Assembly: GCA_029379225.1 (NCBI GenBank)
Contig: JAQYWR010000034.1
Span: 27,867 to 91,866, forward strand
DNA: 64,000 nt
Source: Nostoc sp. S4
Lineage (GTDB): Bacteria; Cyanobacteriota; Cyanobacteriia; Cyanobacteriales; Nostocaceae
Direction of reading: 5' to 3'
Shown: piece after piece, positions 16,882 through 25,255 of the stretch
How the letters are laid out: every line of letters begins with the position of its first letter
Position numbering within the stretch: the first letter of the stretch is position 1
Notes under the pieces: model-generated
Databases searched by the model: none
The model's input: the letters and a program-made list of their open reading frames with translations, nothing else
What the model was told of the DNA's origin: nothing
Position numbers and translations under genes: made by a program

Positions 16882-17520
16882 TCACGTTCCTGGCAAATTT
16901 CGCAAACGCTCATTCAGATGAGTACGGTCTGCCAAAGCTTTCAACAACGGGCCATGTGAGGTAAACTCTACAATACTTATCGACCCCACAGGACATCCCA
17001 AACGAAACCGAAAGCGTCCGACATCAATTCCTAATACATTACATAAAATAATTCTGATAGTTGCTTTGTGAGAAACTACTAAAATATTTCCACTACTGTA
17101 ATTTTGCTTGATTTCTTCAATTACTTGCATAGCGCGAGAAGCAATTGTAACTGCCATTTCTCCACCATTTGGCGCATTCCAAGCCGGATCTGCTGACCAG
17201 CGAATATAATCATCGTGATATTCACGGCTGATTACTTCTGGGGTTTTTTCTTCCCACTTCCCATAATTAATTTCCTTCAAACCATCCCTAAGTTGTGGTT
17301 CCATCGCTATGGTTTGATATAAAGGTTTTGCGGTCTCCACAGTTCGCCGCATTGGACTACAATAGATTGCTGTCCAATGTGTAGAACTGTATGCAGCGGC
17401 AAAAGCTTTTGCCATTTCTAAGCCTTCTGGGGTAAGTTCTGAGTCTATAGAACCACAAAAAGAATTATTCCGACTACATTCTGTCTGTCCGTGACGGAGA
17501 AAATAAAGAGTTAGGCTCAT
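16882..17520 (-). CDS. Histidine phosphatase family protein (phosphoglycerate mutase-like)
   Basis: This 212-residue cytosolic protein has the catalytic LRHGQTE motif at residues 8-14, SPMRRTVETA carrying the second arginine, Glu in KEINYGKWEEKT, and VVSHKATIRI with the second histidine. These place it in the branch-1 dPGM/histidine phosphatase superfamily. The substrate could be 3-phosphoglycerate, a sugar phosphate or another metabolite; CobC-type and broad-specificity phosphatases have the same size. It stands alone, facing the mre operon, and converges with mreD. Confidence 0.88.
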   Translation of the reverse strand: MSLTLYFLRHGQTECSRNNSFCGSIDSELTPEGLEMAKAFAAAYSSTHWTAIYCSPMRRTVETAKPLYQTIAMEPQLRDGLKEINYGKWEEKTPEVISREYHDDYIRWSADPAWNAPNGGEMAVTIASRAMQVIEEIKQNYSSGNILVVSHKATIRIILCNVLGIDVGRFRFRLGCPVGSISIVEFTSHGPLLKALADRTHLNERLRNLPGT

Positions 17521-17580
17521 ACTATAATAATCCGCTTTTATTTTTGAACTTATAGCAGAATTGGTAAATTCAAAAGTTAG

Positions 17581-17657
17581 AATTCAGAATAAAAATAGGC
17601 TCTCTACCTGGCTATCTAATTTAAATGGTGTACTTCACGCTTTTTGAAATCTGCCGT
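17581..17657. repeat. Approximately 78-bp direct repeat, copy 1
   Basis: AATTCAGAAT, AAAATAGGCTCT, then TAAATGG and TACTTCAC, and TTGAAATCTGC-GTA recur in the same order in copy 2. The central 20 bp are the most diverged part. No ORF is associated. Confidence 0.75.
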
Positions 17658-17990
17658 ATTTGCGTGTTGCGCCTCGCACAATCCAAGCCCGATAAGCAGG
17701 GAATGGGTAGTAGGGAATCAGCCTATTCTAGGTGTAGGTCATTTATTCAAAAATCAATAGCATTTCTATATATTTTCATCAATTATCGATTTAAGAGCGC
17801 TGACAATGACATAATATATCAAACAGAGCGATCGCTATGGAGTTAAAATTCGTAACTCCACAGTTAATACACTTTTTTGATTTCAACGCAACTACATATC
17901 TTTTTTATATCTAATTTTTGCTGGCAATGGGTAAAAAAAGGCGGGCTATGCCCACCATACTTTGTTACACAACACAACTAATTACAGCAG

Positions 17991-18069
17991 AATTCAGAAT
18001 TAAAATAGGCTCTGGACTTAGTCACCAAACCTAAATGGTTTACTTCACACTTATTGAAATCTGCTGTAA
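17991..18069. repeat. Approximately 78-bp direct repeat, copy 2
   Basis: This is the partner of 17581-17657, 410 bp downstream in the same orientation. It is preceded directly by TTACAGCAG and followed by CTGTAA, so the element may carry short terminal inverted ends (TTACAGCAG/CTGCTGTAA). Confidence 0.75.
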
Positions 18070-18436
18070 TAACTGAAAATTTATTTGCGACTATCTAACT
18101 ACTTAGCAAGTGCAATTCTAATAATAATAGATACAGCTACAGGTTTACTGAAAAACTTAATAATAAGTCGTTGAGCCGTTAATATTTCACGTAAAGATAT
18201 TTATATAATTATGTTAACTAAAGACGCTAATTCGTTAACATTATCAGTGCTACTATTTAAACCTAAGTCACCAATATTTTGTAAACATGCTGAGCTACAA
18301 TCATTTTTTCATTCATAACCTTAAATTAACCAATTAAATAGCTGGTAATTTCAGCTTATTGAATTTATTAGATTTATTAGGTTTGAATTTGTTACAGATA
18401 AATCCTTGACATTAGAAAATAGTGGATTATATGAAT

Positions 18437-18466
18437 TGTAGAGACGTAATTAATTACATCTCTACA
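18437..18466. repeat. GTAGAGACG-type palindromic repeat, copy 2
   Basis: TGTAGAGACGTAAT is followed directly by its reverse complement with one mismatch, making a 30-bp near-perfect palindrome. It is related to the sequence at 13296-13322. Confidence 0.75.
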
Positions 18467-18617
18467 TTAGTTTTTTCAGTCAAGCTAATATCTTTTTTAC
18501 CTTTGCTCAGGAAGTGAAAAAGGATTTAAGCTTGAGTATTTGACATCTCATATTACTTTTGCAAGATAGGATGCACCGCAGTTATATTTCCTAGACTTTT
18601 TGCAAAAAATATGAACC

Positions 18618-18800
18618 TTAGTCAACCTTTTTCTTAATATTGTCTTTTACGTCTTCAATGCCATGACGCACTTCACTTTCAGCTTGCTTAGCTTTCCCTT
18701 CAGCTTGATCCTCTGGATCTCCTGTGACCTTTCCTGCTACTTCTTGAGCTTTGCCTTCTATATTTTTAGCAGTAGCTTTAGCGCGATCTTCTAAGCTCAT
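18618..18800 (-). CDS. CsbD-like small stress protein
   Basis: This 60-residue, highly hydrophilic protein rich in Lys, Glu, Ala and Asp contains the CsbD-type core NIEGKAQEVAGKVTGDPEDQ and a second half AEGKAKQAESEVRHG. CsbD proteins are small, predicted helical or disordered, and induced by general stress, but their activity is unknown. AGGAG lies 6 nt before the ATG at 18800, a strong ribosome site. It is about 340 bp downstream of the 19-residue repeat gene on the same strand, with a terminator between, so it is transcribed separately. Confidence 0.85.
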   Translation of the reverse strand: MSLEDRAKATAKNIEGKAQEVAGKVTGDPEDQAEGKAKQAESEVRHGIEDVKDNIKKKVD

Positions 18801-19143
18801 TTGATACTCCTGTTTGTTTAATAAAAGTTTATTTCAAAGCTATAAACTAACTTTGAAGCCTTTTGTTATTACTCTTACACCCTAACTTAAAGTTTTTACT
18901 AAAGCCTTCCACCACAAGACATATTAAAAAAAATAGATGTGGTTAATTTATAATTCAAAATCCAGAAAACTAATTATAGTAAGCATTCTGGCTATTAAGT
19001 AGCTTAAAATTTAAATATAATAAGCTTAGTTACCTATGCTAAAAGACATAGGACAAAAACAAATATCTTTGGATTCTTGAAACTAAAAAAACCAGTTTCA
19101 TAGAGAAACTGGGTTAATAAAGTTATAAAGATATTTTTTTAGT
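18801..19143. other. Spacer with terminator of the repeat-protein gene and CsbD promoter
   Basis: This AT-rich 343 bp holds a Rho-independent terminator (19085-19112) just past the repeat-protein stop, and presumably the CsbD promoter. No gene is seen. Confidence 0.6.
19085..19112 (-). terminator. Rho-independent terminator of the 19-residue repeat gene
   Basis: On the minus strand CCAGTTTC and GAAACTGG form an 8-bp perfect stem with a 5-nt loop, followed directly by seven T residues. It starts about 32 bp after the stop codon of the 19144-19611 gene. Confidence 0.85.
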
Positions 19144-19611
19144 TTAATCTAGAAAACCCATGAGGTTTGTAGAATCATCAATATCGTTTGATGCTACTGG
19201 ACGGTTACCGAATACTGAATAGCTTTGAGCTACTACTAGTGAACTTGAGCTAACTGGACGAATACCAGAGAGGTTAATACTTTCAACGACTTGAATGTGA
19301 TTTGCACCAATTGGACGAATACCCATTGCATTATAAGTTTCAACAACTTCTAACTTACTGGTGCTAACGGGACGTACCCCAGCAATTGAAAGTTTTTCAG
19401 CAACTTCTAAGTCGCTACTACCTATGGGACGAGCTCCGGCAATGGCCAATGTTCCAGGAGTTTCCGGCGCTAAGGCTTCACTAACCAGATCAACTCGATC
19501 TCCATTCAAGCTTTGTCCTTGGTGATTTTCAACTTCCACTCTAGTTTCCCCTTTAAGCTTTGCATAGTTTTGCCGAGAACCGGTTGTTTTGGCAGTGCCG
19601 CTAATAGTCAT
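19144..19611 (-). CDS. Unrecognised protein with five exact 19-residue tandem repeats
   Basis: This 155-residue protein has no cysteine, signal peptide or membrane segment. After a polar N-terminal 55 residues, an Arg-Pro pair recurs at 61-62, 80-81, 99-100, 118-119 and 137-138, exactly every 19 residues. The unit is hydrophobic-x-G-x-R-P-[IV]-x-[ST]-[SN]-x-[LI]-x-V-V-E, for example AGVRPVSTSKLEVVE. The fifth unit degenerates into an acidic tail (DDSTNLMGFLD). Alternating strand-like VV/LEV and RP turns suggest a small solenoid or beta-helix-like fold, which is inference. Its start at 19611 is preceded by AAGAGG about 8 nt upstream. I do not recognise the family and propose no function. Confidence 0.8.
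   Translation of the reverse strand: MTISGTAKTTGSRQNYAKLKGETRVEVENHQGQSLNGDRVDLVSEALAPETPGTLAIAGARPIGSSDLEVAEKLSIAGVRPVSTSKLEVVETYNAMGIRPIGANHIQVVESINLSGIRPVSSSSLVVAQSYSVFGNRPVASNDIDDSTNLMGFLD
19159..19443 (-). repeat. 57-bp period coding repeat (five units)
   Basis: The nucleotide stretch encodes the five 19-residue units. The DNA of neighbouring units has diverged, with shared cores such as GTAAC/CCGGACG near each Arg-Pro codon pair, so the repeat has been kept at protein level. Confidence 0.75.
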
Positions 19612-19861
19612 AACCGAATACCTCTTGTTTGTTAATTGAATTTTACAATACTTAAGGAAAGATAAATTTTTTCCTATATATGTAGAGTTTAACCTTAAAA
19701 AACCTCATATAGATATAAATATCTTTAAAACTGATACATAAGTAAATTAAAATGGTAAACCTTTGTAAAGTAATATTGCTATTTAATGGCTTGATTACCC
19801 AGCTACAATAGATATAGGGTGAAATCGTTACCATCAGACAGGGTATTTCCAGCAAAACTGT

Positions 19862-21859
19862 ATGACAGAATTTTGTCTTCAAGCTCCCTTTAGTCCGACA
19901 GGCGATCAACCGCAAGCGATCGCCCAACTCAGTGCTAGTATCCAAGCTGGCAATCGTTACCAAACTTTACTAGGTGCTACAGGAACAGGTAAGACATTTT
20001 CAGTAGCAGCAGTGATTGAGAAAATTGGCAAGCCTACTTTAGTCCTGGCGCACAACAAAACCCTAGCTGCACAACTTTGTAACGAACTGCGAGAGTTTTT
20101 TCCTAACAATGCAGTAGAGTATTTCGTCAGCTACTACGATTACTATCAACCAGAAGCATATATTCCAGTCACCGATACTTACATTGAAAAAACGGCGGCA
20201 ATTAATGATGAAATAGATATGTTGCGGCATTCAGCGACGCGATCGCTTTTTGAACGTCGTGATGTGATTGTTGTTGCTTCCATTAGTTGTATCTACGGTT
20301 TAGGAATGCCGACAGAATATCTAAAAGCTGCCATCCCTCTCCAGATAGGTATGGAAGTAAATCAACGTCAAATTTTACGGGATTTGACAAATGTGCAATA
20401 TAGCCGCAACGATGTAGAAATGGGTCGGGGAAAATTTCGTGTCCGGGGTGATGTTTTAGAAATTGGGCCAGCATACGAAGACCGAATTATTCGCGTCGAA
20501 TTTTTTGGTGATGAAATAGATGCGATTCGTTATATTGACCCAGTAACAGGTGAAATTCTCAAAAGTTTAGAAGCTGTAAATGTTTATCCTGCACGTCACT
20601 TTGTCACCCCAGAAGAACGGCTAGAAATAGCTTGTCAAGACATCGCTGACGAATTAAAACAGCAAAAAGCCGACTTAGAACAAGCCGGGAAATTATTAGA
20701 AGCGCAACGCATAGATCAGCGGACACGTTACGATTTAGAAATGCTGCGCGAAGTTGGTTACTGTAATGGCGTCGAGAACTATTCCCGCCATTTAGCAGGA
20801 AGACAAGCTGGAGAACCACCAGAATGTTTAATTGATTATTTTCCTAAAGATTGGTTGTTAGTTATCGATGAATCTCACGTGACCGTGCCTCAAATTCGAG
20901 GTATGTATAACGGCGATCAAGCCAGAAAAAAAGTTTTAATCGATCATGGATTTCGGCTTCCTAGTGCTGCTGATAATCGTCCTTTGAAAGCAGAAGAATT
21001 CTGGCAAAAAGTAAGCCAGTGTATTTTTGTTTCTGCAACTCCAGGAAATTGGGAATTAGAAGTTTCAGAAGGTCAGATAGTAGAACAAGTAATTCGACCA
21101 ACTGGAGTGATTGACCCAGAAATTTCTGTACGTCCAACAGAAGGACAAATTGATGATTTACTAGGAGAAATTAAAGATAGAATTGACCGCCACGAACGAG
21201 TACTGATTACTACATTAACTAAGCGAATGGCGGAAGATTTAACAGAATACCTGGAAGACCACAGTATTCGAGTGCGGTATTTACATTCTGAAATTAATTC
21301 AATTGAGCGAATAGAGATTTTGCAGAACTTACGCGAAGGTAACTTTGATGTCTTGGTGGGAGTAAACTTGCTGCGGGAAGGTTTGGATTTACCCGAAGTT
21401 TCCTTAGTAGTAATTATGGACGCAGATAAAGAAGGTTTCTTGCGAGCTGAACGTTCTCTAATTCAAACTATTGGTAGAGCTGCGCGTCACGTCCAGGGAC
21501 AAGCAATTTTGTATGCTGATAATCTCACCGATAGCATGATTAAAGCTATCGATGAAACAGACAGACGGCGCGGGATTCAAATGGCATACAATCGAACGCA
21601 TGGAATTACACCGCAACCAATTGTCAAAAAATCGAGTAATGCAATTTTGTCATTTTTAGATGTATCTCGGCGGTTGAATGCAACTGACTTAAAAGTTGTA
21701 GATGAACATCTAGATGAACTACCTTTAGAACAAATTCCAGAATTGATTACGTTGTTAGAAACACAGATGAAAGAAGCGGCGAAAAAATTGGAATTTGAAG
21801 AAGCTGCAAAATTGCGCGATCACATTAAACATCTGCGGGATAAAATGCTAGGACGCTAA
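19862..21859 (+). CDS. uvrB: Excinuclease ABC subunit B
   Basis: UvrB is the helicase-like damage-verification subunit of nucleotide excision repair; it loads from UvrA2B and recruits UvrC. Full length at 665 residues. The Walker A motif GATGTGKT is at 38-45 and the beta-hairpin region VSYYDYYQPEAYIP at about 90-105. Helicase motif VDESH appears as VIDESHVTVPQ, and motif VI as QTIGRAARH. The C-terminal UVR domain KKLEFEEAAKLRDHIKHLR binds UvrC. The ATG follows a region without a strong Shine-Dalgarno. No LexA-type box was seen upstream. A Uma2 gene starts 10 bp after the stop, and a second, diverged copy of the last 15 codons lies beyond it. Confidence 0.97.
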   Translation: MTEFCLQAPFSPTGDQPQAIAQLSASIQAGNRYQTLLGATGTGKTFSVAAVIEKIGKPTLVLAHNKTLAAQLCNELREFFPNNAVEYFVSYYDYYQPEAYIPVTDTYIEKTAAINDEIDMLRHSATRSLFERRDVIVVASISCIYGLGMPTEYLKAAIPLQIGMEVNQRQILRDLTNVQYSRNDVEMGRGKFRVRGDVLEIGPAYEDRIIRVEFFGDEIDAIRYIDPVTGEILKSLEAVNVYPARHFVTPEERLEIACQDIADELKQQKADLEQAGKLLEAQRIDQRTRYDLEMLREVGYCNGVENYSRHLAGRQAGEPPECLIDYFPKDWLLVIDESHVTVPQIRGMYNGDQARKKVLIDHGFRLPSAADNRPLKAEEFWQKVSQCIFVSATPGNWELEVSEGQIVEQVIRPTGVIDPEISVRPTEGQIDDLLGEIKDRIDRHERVLITTLTKRMAEDLTEYLEDHSIRVRYLHSEINSIERIEILQNLREGNFDVLVGVNLLREGLDLPEVSLVVIMDADKEGFLRAERSLIQTIGRAARHVQGQAILYADNLTDSMIKAIDETDRRRGIQMAYNRTHGITPQPIVKKSSNAILSFLDVSRRLNATDLKVVDEHLDELPLEQIPELITLLETQMKEAAKKLEFEEAAKLRDHIKHLRDKMLGR

Positions 21860-21869
21860 CCTGAATCTT

Positions 21870-22430
21870 ATGCTGACCAATATTCGCCTAATTAATGTCG
21901 AAGAATATCACAAAATGGCGGAAATGGGAATTTTTCACCCTGAGGAACGCTTAGAATTAATAGCGGGACAAATTATTAAAATGTCAGCAAAAGGAACTGC
22001 TCAGGAATCAGCAATTACCCGCACAGAAAGGTTATTACGTCAACGCTTGGCAGACAAAGTTTTATTAAGAATCCAGTCACCAGTGCAACTTGATGATTAC
22101 TCGGAACCAGAACCAGATATTTCAGTGGTGAAGCCCAATCCATTAGATTATGAGGATCATCATCCCAATGCTTCGGAAGTATTTTTAGTGATTGAAATAG
22201 CTGATTCCAGTCTCAAATACGATCGCGAAGTGAAAGCGATCGCCTATGCTAAATCAGGTATTATTGAGTACTGGATTTTAGATGTCAATGGACGCAAGTT
22301 GTATATGTATCGTCTTCCTAGTCCAGACGGCTATCACAGTGAGAGTATACTTGCAGAGGATGTAACAATTTCGCCTTTAGCTTTTGGTGATTGTGCAATC
22401 AGAGTTCGGGAATTATTGGGAAAAATTTAA
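21870..22430 (+). CDS. Uma2-family (DUF820) PD-(D/E)XK-like protein
   Basis: Uma2 proteins are abundant in cyanobacteria, have a restriction-endonuclease-like fold and no established function; many sit near mobile or defence genes. This one has 186 residues. The core is the acidic SEPEPDISVV (about 75-84), then VFLVIEIADSSLKYDREVKAI carrying the E-x-K-like pair, and YAKSGIIEYWILDV. It starts 10 bp after uvrB, probably translated from the same mRNA. Immediately after its stop lies a duplicated uvrB tail, which suggests this gene was inserted at the 3' end of uvrB. A related Uma2 gene is at 58304-58882. Confidence 0.88.
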   Translation: MLTNIRLINVEEYHKMAEMGIFHPEERLELIAGQIIKMSAKGTAQESAITRTERLLRQRLADKVLLRIQSPVQLDDYSEPEPDISVVKPNPLDYEDHHPNASEVFLVIEIADSSLKYDREVKAIAYAKSGIIEYWILDVNGRKLYMYRLPSPDGYHSESILAEDVTISPLAFGDCAIRVRELLGKI

Positions 22431-22477
22431 GAGGCGATCGCATTAAACATCTGCCAGATAAAATGCTGGGACGTTAG
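22431..22477 (+). pseudogene. Duplicated uvrB 3' end (last 14 codons and stop)
   Basis: Read in the frame of uvrB this segment gives GDRIKHLPDKMLGR and a stop, against RDHIKHLRDKMLGR and a stop at the true uvrB end (21813-21859). Differences include synonymous third-base changes (CTA to CTG, CGC to CGT). There is no start codon, so it is a remnant. It starts directly after the Uma2 stop codon. Confidence 0.85.
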
Positions 22478-22578
22478 TGCTAAGTTAGTTTCCAGTTATT
22501 ACCCCACACAGAAATCAGGAACTTGCAATAGGCATATTTGTTAGACTATGAGCAACATTCAGCAGTTGGAGAAAAGCT

Positions 22579-22626
22579 ATGCTGTCAATTGAACAACTGA
22601 CACAAGAGCTTTTATCTTACAATTAG
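22579..22626 (+). pseudogene. Truncated addiction-module antitoxin-like ORF
   Basis: GGAG lies about 8 nt before an ATG that opens only 15 codons, MLSIEQLTQELLSYN, then stops. This resembles the N-terminus of the short addiction-module components that begin with IEQLTQEALSLP. The remainder of the gene is absent. It lies between two Uma2 genes. The identification is from memory of the family and is tentative. Confidence 0.4.
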
Positions 22627-22732
22627 CAAAAATGAAAAAGTAACATCCAATAACTAGGACTTGAGGGGTAAGAAAGAGGAGAACACCTCGTTTTCGGTAT
22701 CCTAGAAAAGTAAATAATTCCTGATCGCACCG

Positions 22733-23314
22733 ATGGTTGCTTTATCTGATCGCATTTTGATGAGTGCAGAAGAATATCTAGTTTGGGAACCCATCCAAGA
22801 GCAACGTTACGAATATTGGGATGGCGAAGTTGTAGCGATGAGTGGTGGTACGCGCAACCATAATCGGGTTTGTGCTAATTTCTTTAAGCTTCTAGATGAT
22901 GCCTTAGTTGACCGCTCCTGTGAAGTATACATTGTAGATGTGAAAGTGCAGGTAGAACCGGAGCAAAAGTATTTTTATCCTGATGTGGTGGTAACTTGCG
23001 ATAAGCGCGATATCAATCCACAATTAATACAATTTCCCTGTTTAATTATCGAAGTGCTATCACCTTCAACAGAAGCAGCCGATAGAGGGAAAAAGTTTGC
23101 CAAATATCGCCAATCTCCAACCTTGCAAGAATATGTCTTAGTACAAGTAGAGCAACCCGGTGTGGAAGTGTTTCGGCGCAGCGAACAGGGAAAATGGGTG
23201 TTGTCGGAGTATAATTTCGATAAAATATTGCTACTGGAATCGGTGGATGTGGAAATAGTGGTTGGCAATTTGTATAAACAAGTGCAGTTTGAAACTGAAG
23301 CAACCGAAAATTGA
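22733..23314 (+). CDS. Uma2-family (DUF820) PD-(D/E)XK-like protein
   Basis: The product has 193 residues and belongs to a different Uma2 subgroup from its neighbour. It begins MVALSDRILMSAEEYLVWEP and has YEYWDGEVVAMSGGTRNHNR, then YFYPDVVVTCD, CLIIEVLSPSTEAADRGKKF and LQEYVLVQVEQPGVEVFRR. The acidic and Lys residues of the nuclease-like fold are intact (D in YPDVV, E in IIEVLS, K in GKKF). There is no strong ribosome site before the ATG. It sits in an island with another Uma2 gene, an antitoxin relic and a HEPN-like gene. Its function is unknown. Confidence 0.88.
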   Translation: MVALSDRILMSAEEYLVWEPIQEQRYEYWDGEVVAMSGGTRNHNRVCANFFKLLDDALVDRSCEVYIVDVKVQVEPEQKYFYPDVVVTCDKRDINPQLIQFPCLIIEVLSPSTEAADRGKKFAKYRQSPTLQEYVLVQVEQPGVEVFRRSEQGKWVLSEYNFDKILLLESVDVEIVVGNLYKQVQFETEATEN

Positions 23315-23413
23315 ATAGATAATCGATGAGGATGTTCCGGGCCGCAGTCGCTTGCCCTTAGGCATAGCCTAGTTTTAGTTTAAATGTTCAAGGTTTTCAA
23401 GTGGGGACTTTAT

Positions 23414-24259
23414 ATGACTCAAGTAAGATTAGAAATTTCTTATGAGCAAACAAGGTCGTTGATGATTGAGACCTTAGGATCTTCTGGTAAAGGGCAAATA
23501 GCCAGTCTCCACGCCAATATTGCAAGACTTGCTGTTGACAAAGGAATTGCACCAAACCCTTATGCCAATTCTGAAACTACTTATATAAATCTATCACCTG
23601 AACTTCCTCGTAAGTATAAGAGTTGGATTGAGGATATTATCTGGGATTTAATTACGGAGGGTATTGTCCGTCCTGGATTAGGGGATGGGCTTAACAACGG
23701 GTTGCCTTGGTATCACGTTTCAGAGTACGGAAAAAGCGTTCTTGGAACTCAACCACCACAACCTTATGATCCAGATGGTTACTTAGCCAGAGTACAAGCA
23801 ATACCTAATATAGATGGTGTAATACTTGCATATTTAGAGGAGAGCCTAAAAGCCTTCCGAATTCATTGTCTTCTATCTTCAGTAATTACATTAGGATGTG
23901 CTTCCGAGAAAGCTATTCTACTATTGATTGATGCTTGTCTGAATGCACTATCGAATCCAACAGATAAAGCTGATTTTATAAAAAAAACAGATACTATTTT
24001 AATAAAAAGAAAGCATGATGAGTTCCAGAATATTTTAAAAACTAAAATTATTTCAGCTTTGCCATATGATATAAAAGAAAATCTAGATAATTATCTCACT
24101 GGTGTTTTCTCCATTATTAGAACTCACAGAAATGATGCAGGACATCCATCAGGAAAAACTATACAAAGAGAGCTTCTTTACTCGTACTTGGTTATATTCC
24201 CTGCATATTTAGAAAAAGTCTATACTCTCATAAACTGGTTAAGTAAAAATACTATCTAA
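23414..24259 (+). CDS. HEPN/abortive-infection-like protein, unknown function
   Basis: This 281-residue soluble protein is counted from ATG 23414, which has GGGGA 7 nt upstream; another in-frame ATG lies 30 bp earlier. The N-terminal half has no recognised domain, but contains a winged-helix-like stretch (WDLITEGIVRPGLG ... GLPWYHVSEYGK). The C-terminal half is helical and ends with SIIRTHRNDAGHPSGK, where RNDAGH matches the R-x4-H motif of HEPN ribonucleases and related DUF4145 proteins. Lys/Asn/Ile-rich composition and AT-rich codons in the second half differ from its neighbours, suggesting transfer. The neighbourhood of Uma2 genes and an antitoxin relic fits a defence or toxin role, which is inference. 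Confidence 0.6.
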   Translation: MTQVRLEISYEQTRSLMIETLGSSGKGQIASLHANIARLAVDKGIAPNPYANSETTYINLSPELPRKYKSWIEDIIWDLITEGIVRPGLGDGLNNGLPWYHVSEYGKSVLGTQPPQPYDPDGYLARVQAIPNIDGVILAYLEESLKAFRIHCLLSSVITLGCASEKAILLLIDACLNALSNPTDKADFIKKTDTILIKRKHDEFQNILKTKIISALPYDIKENLDNYLTGVFSIIRTHRNDAGHPSGKTIQRELLYSYLVIFPAYLEKVYTLINWLSKNTI

Positions 24260-24465
24260 CTCAAGTTACAAACCCCAACAGTTTAACAATTCACAGTAGC
24301 GGATGGACGCAAGTGGCTGGTGGGATTCCTAAAGTGTCTCCCACCGCTAGGTTTGACTGTTAGCTGCTTTAGGTTACTGTTGAGGCAAGATCGGAAAATT
24401 TTTTTTGAGGCGATTACCCAATCTATAAGCCGAATAGACCGAGACATCACTTGTAACTTGACTCA
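24260..24465. other. Spacer with 7-bp hairpin
   Basis: GGTGGGA (24319-24325) and TCCCACC (24339-24345) can pair around a 13-nt loop. No T-run follows. No gene is seen. Confidence 0.4.
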
Positions 24466-25086
24466 TCAAGACCATCCTCGCAGCTTTTTATGTACCTGCG
24501 CTAAATACCACATGTAATCATCAATTTTGTAATTATCAGCAGCTTTAACTATATACTCCTGAGCTAAATCGAGATTATTTTCAGCTTCGTAATATAATCC
24601 TAAATAAAGATGACTGTAAAAATTGCCATTTATCCCTTGCGATCGCCCAACATTTAAAACATCATCTGGCGTACAATCTCCTGCATACAAATCATATACA
24701 CACTGCATCACCCGTCGAGGGTCATTTTTCACAGTTAGTAAGGAATTACGTGCCTCTTCAACACCTGACAAACGAGCTATGCAGAGATAGCGCCATACTG
24801 TCTCTTCTACATCTTGAGCATTCACCGTCAAATCTATTTCAAACTGTTGAGCGCCCTCAGCAAATCTTTCTGCATAATAGTACGATAAACCACGTTGCCA
24901 GAGGTAAGGTTTAATACGCTCATCCAATTGTTCTGCTATATCAAAATCTTGAATAGATTCATTAATTTTGACTAGTTGAAAGTTAATCATCCCTCGGCGA
25001 ATGTAAGCATTGGGATTTTGGGGTTGATTGCGAATGGTTTCGTTCCAGCGCTGGAGTTGATTTTCTAGAGAATTTGAAAAAAACAT
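24466..25086 (-). CDS. Tetratricopeptide (TPR)-like protein
   Basis: This 206-residue protein has no signal peptide and is made of helix pairs. The units RNQPQNPNAYIRRGMINFQL, ESIQDFDIAEQLDERIKPYL and FAEGAQQFEIDLTVN are TPR-like; GNFYSHLYLGLYYEAENNLD with LAQEYIVKAADNY forms another near the C-terminus. TPR proteins act as protein-binding scaffolds, and the partner is not evident. The ATG at 25086 has no good Shine-Dalgarno. It converges with the HEPN-like gene and is divergent from the SDR gene. Confidence 0.8.
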   Translation of the reverse strand: MFFSNSLENQLQRWNETIRNQPQNPNAYIRRGMINFQLVKINESIQDFDIAEQLDERIKPYLWQRGLSYYYAERFAEGAQQFEIDLTVNAQDVEETVWRYLCIARLSGVEEARNSLLTVKNDPRRVMQCVYDLYAGDCTPDDVLNVGRSQGINGNFYSHLYLGLYYEAENNLDLAQEYIVKAADNYKIDDYMWYLAQVHKKLRGWS

Positions 25087-25255
25087 GAGTTAATAAGTGG
25101 GTTTAGTCAGCTGTTGAATTAGAAACAAGATGCAGAGAATGGTTTATGGGGTTGTGATTACCTAGATTACGAGAAAAGGCGATCGCATTGCACACCTGCA
25201 AGATAAACTCGAATGGTTATTGATAGCTTGAAAAGAAAAAATCAGTATAATTCAA

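Larger units (their letters stand above)
17521..18617. other. Repeat-containing intergenic region
   Basis: No convincing gene is seen in 1.1 kb. It contains two copies of an approximately 78-bp repeat (17581-17657 and 17991-18069), a GGCGGGC-TAT-GCCCACC hairpin at about 17940-17956 after a run of A, and a 30-bp palindrome at 18437-18466. A 73-codon plus-strand frame at 17625-17846 runs through repeat copy 1 and is not credible. Confidence 0.6.

Noticed and set aside
17625..17846. 73-codon plus-strand frame
   Set aside because: It starts inside a direct repeat and has no coding character.
25178..25210. Third possible copy of the uvrB tail (reads GDRIAHLQDKL)
   Set aside because: Similarity is limited to a HIP1 octamer plus about 20 bp and the end diverges; too weak to call.
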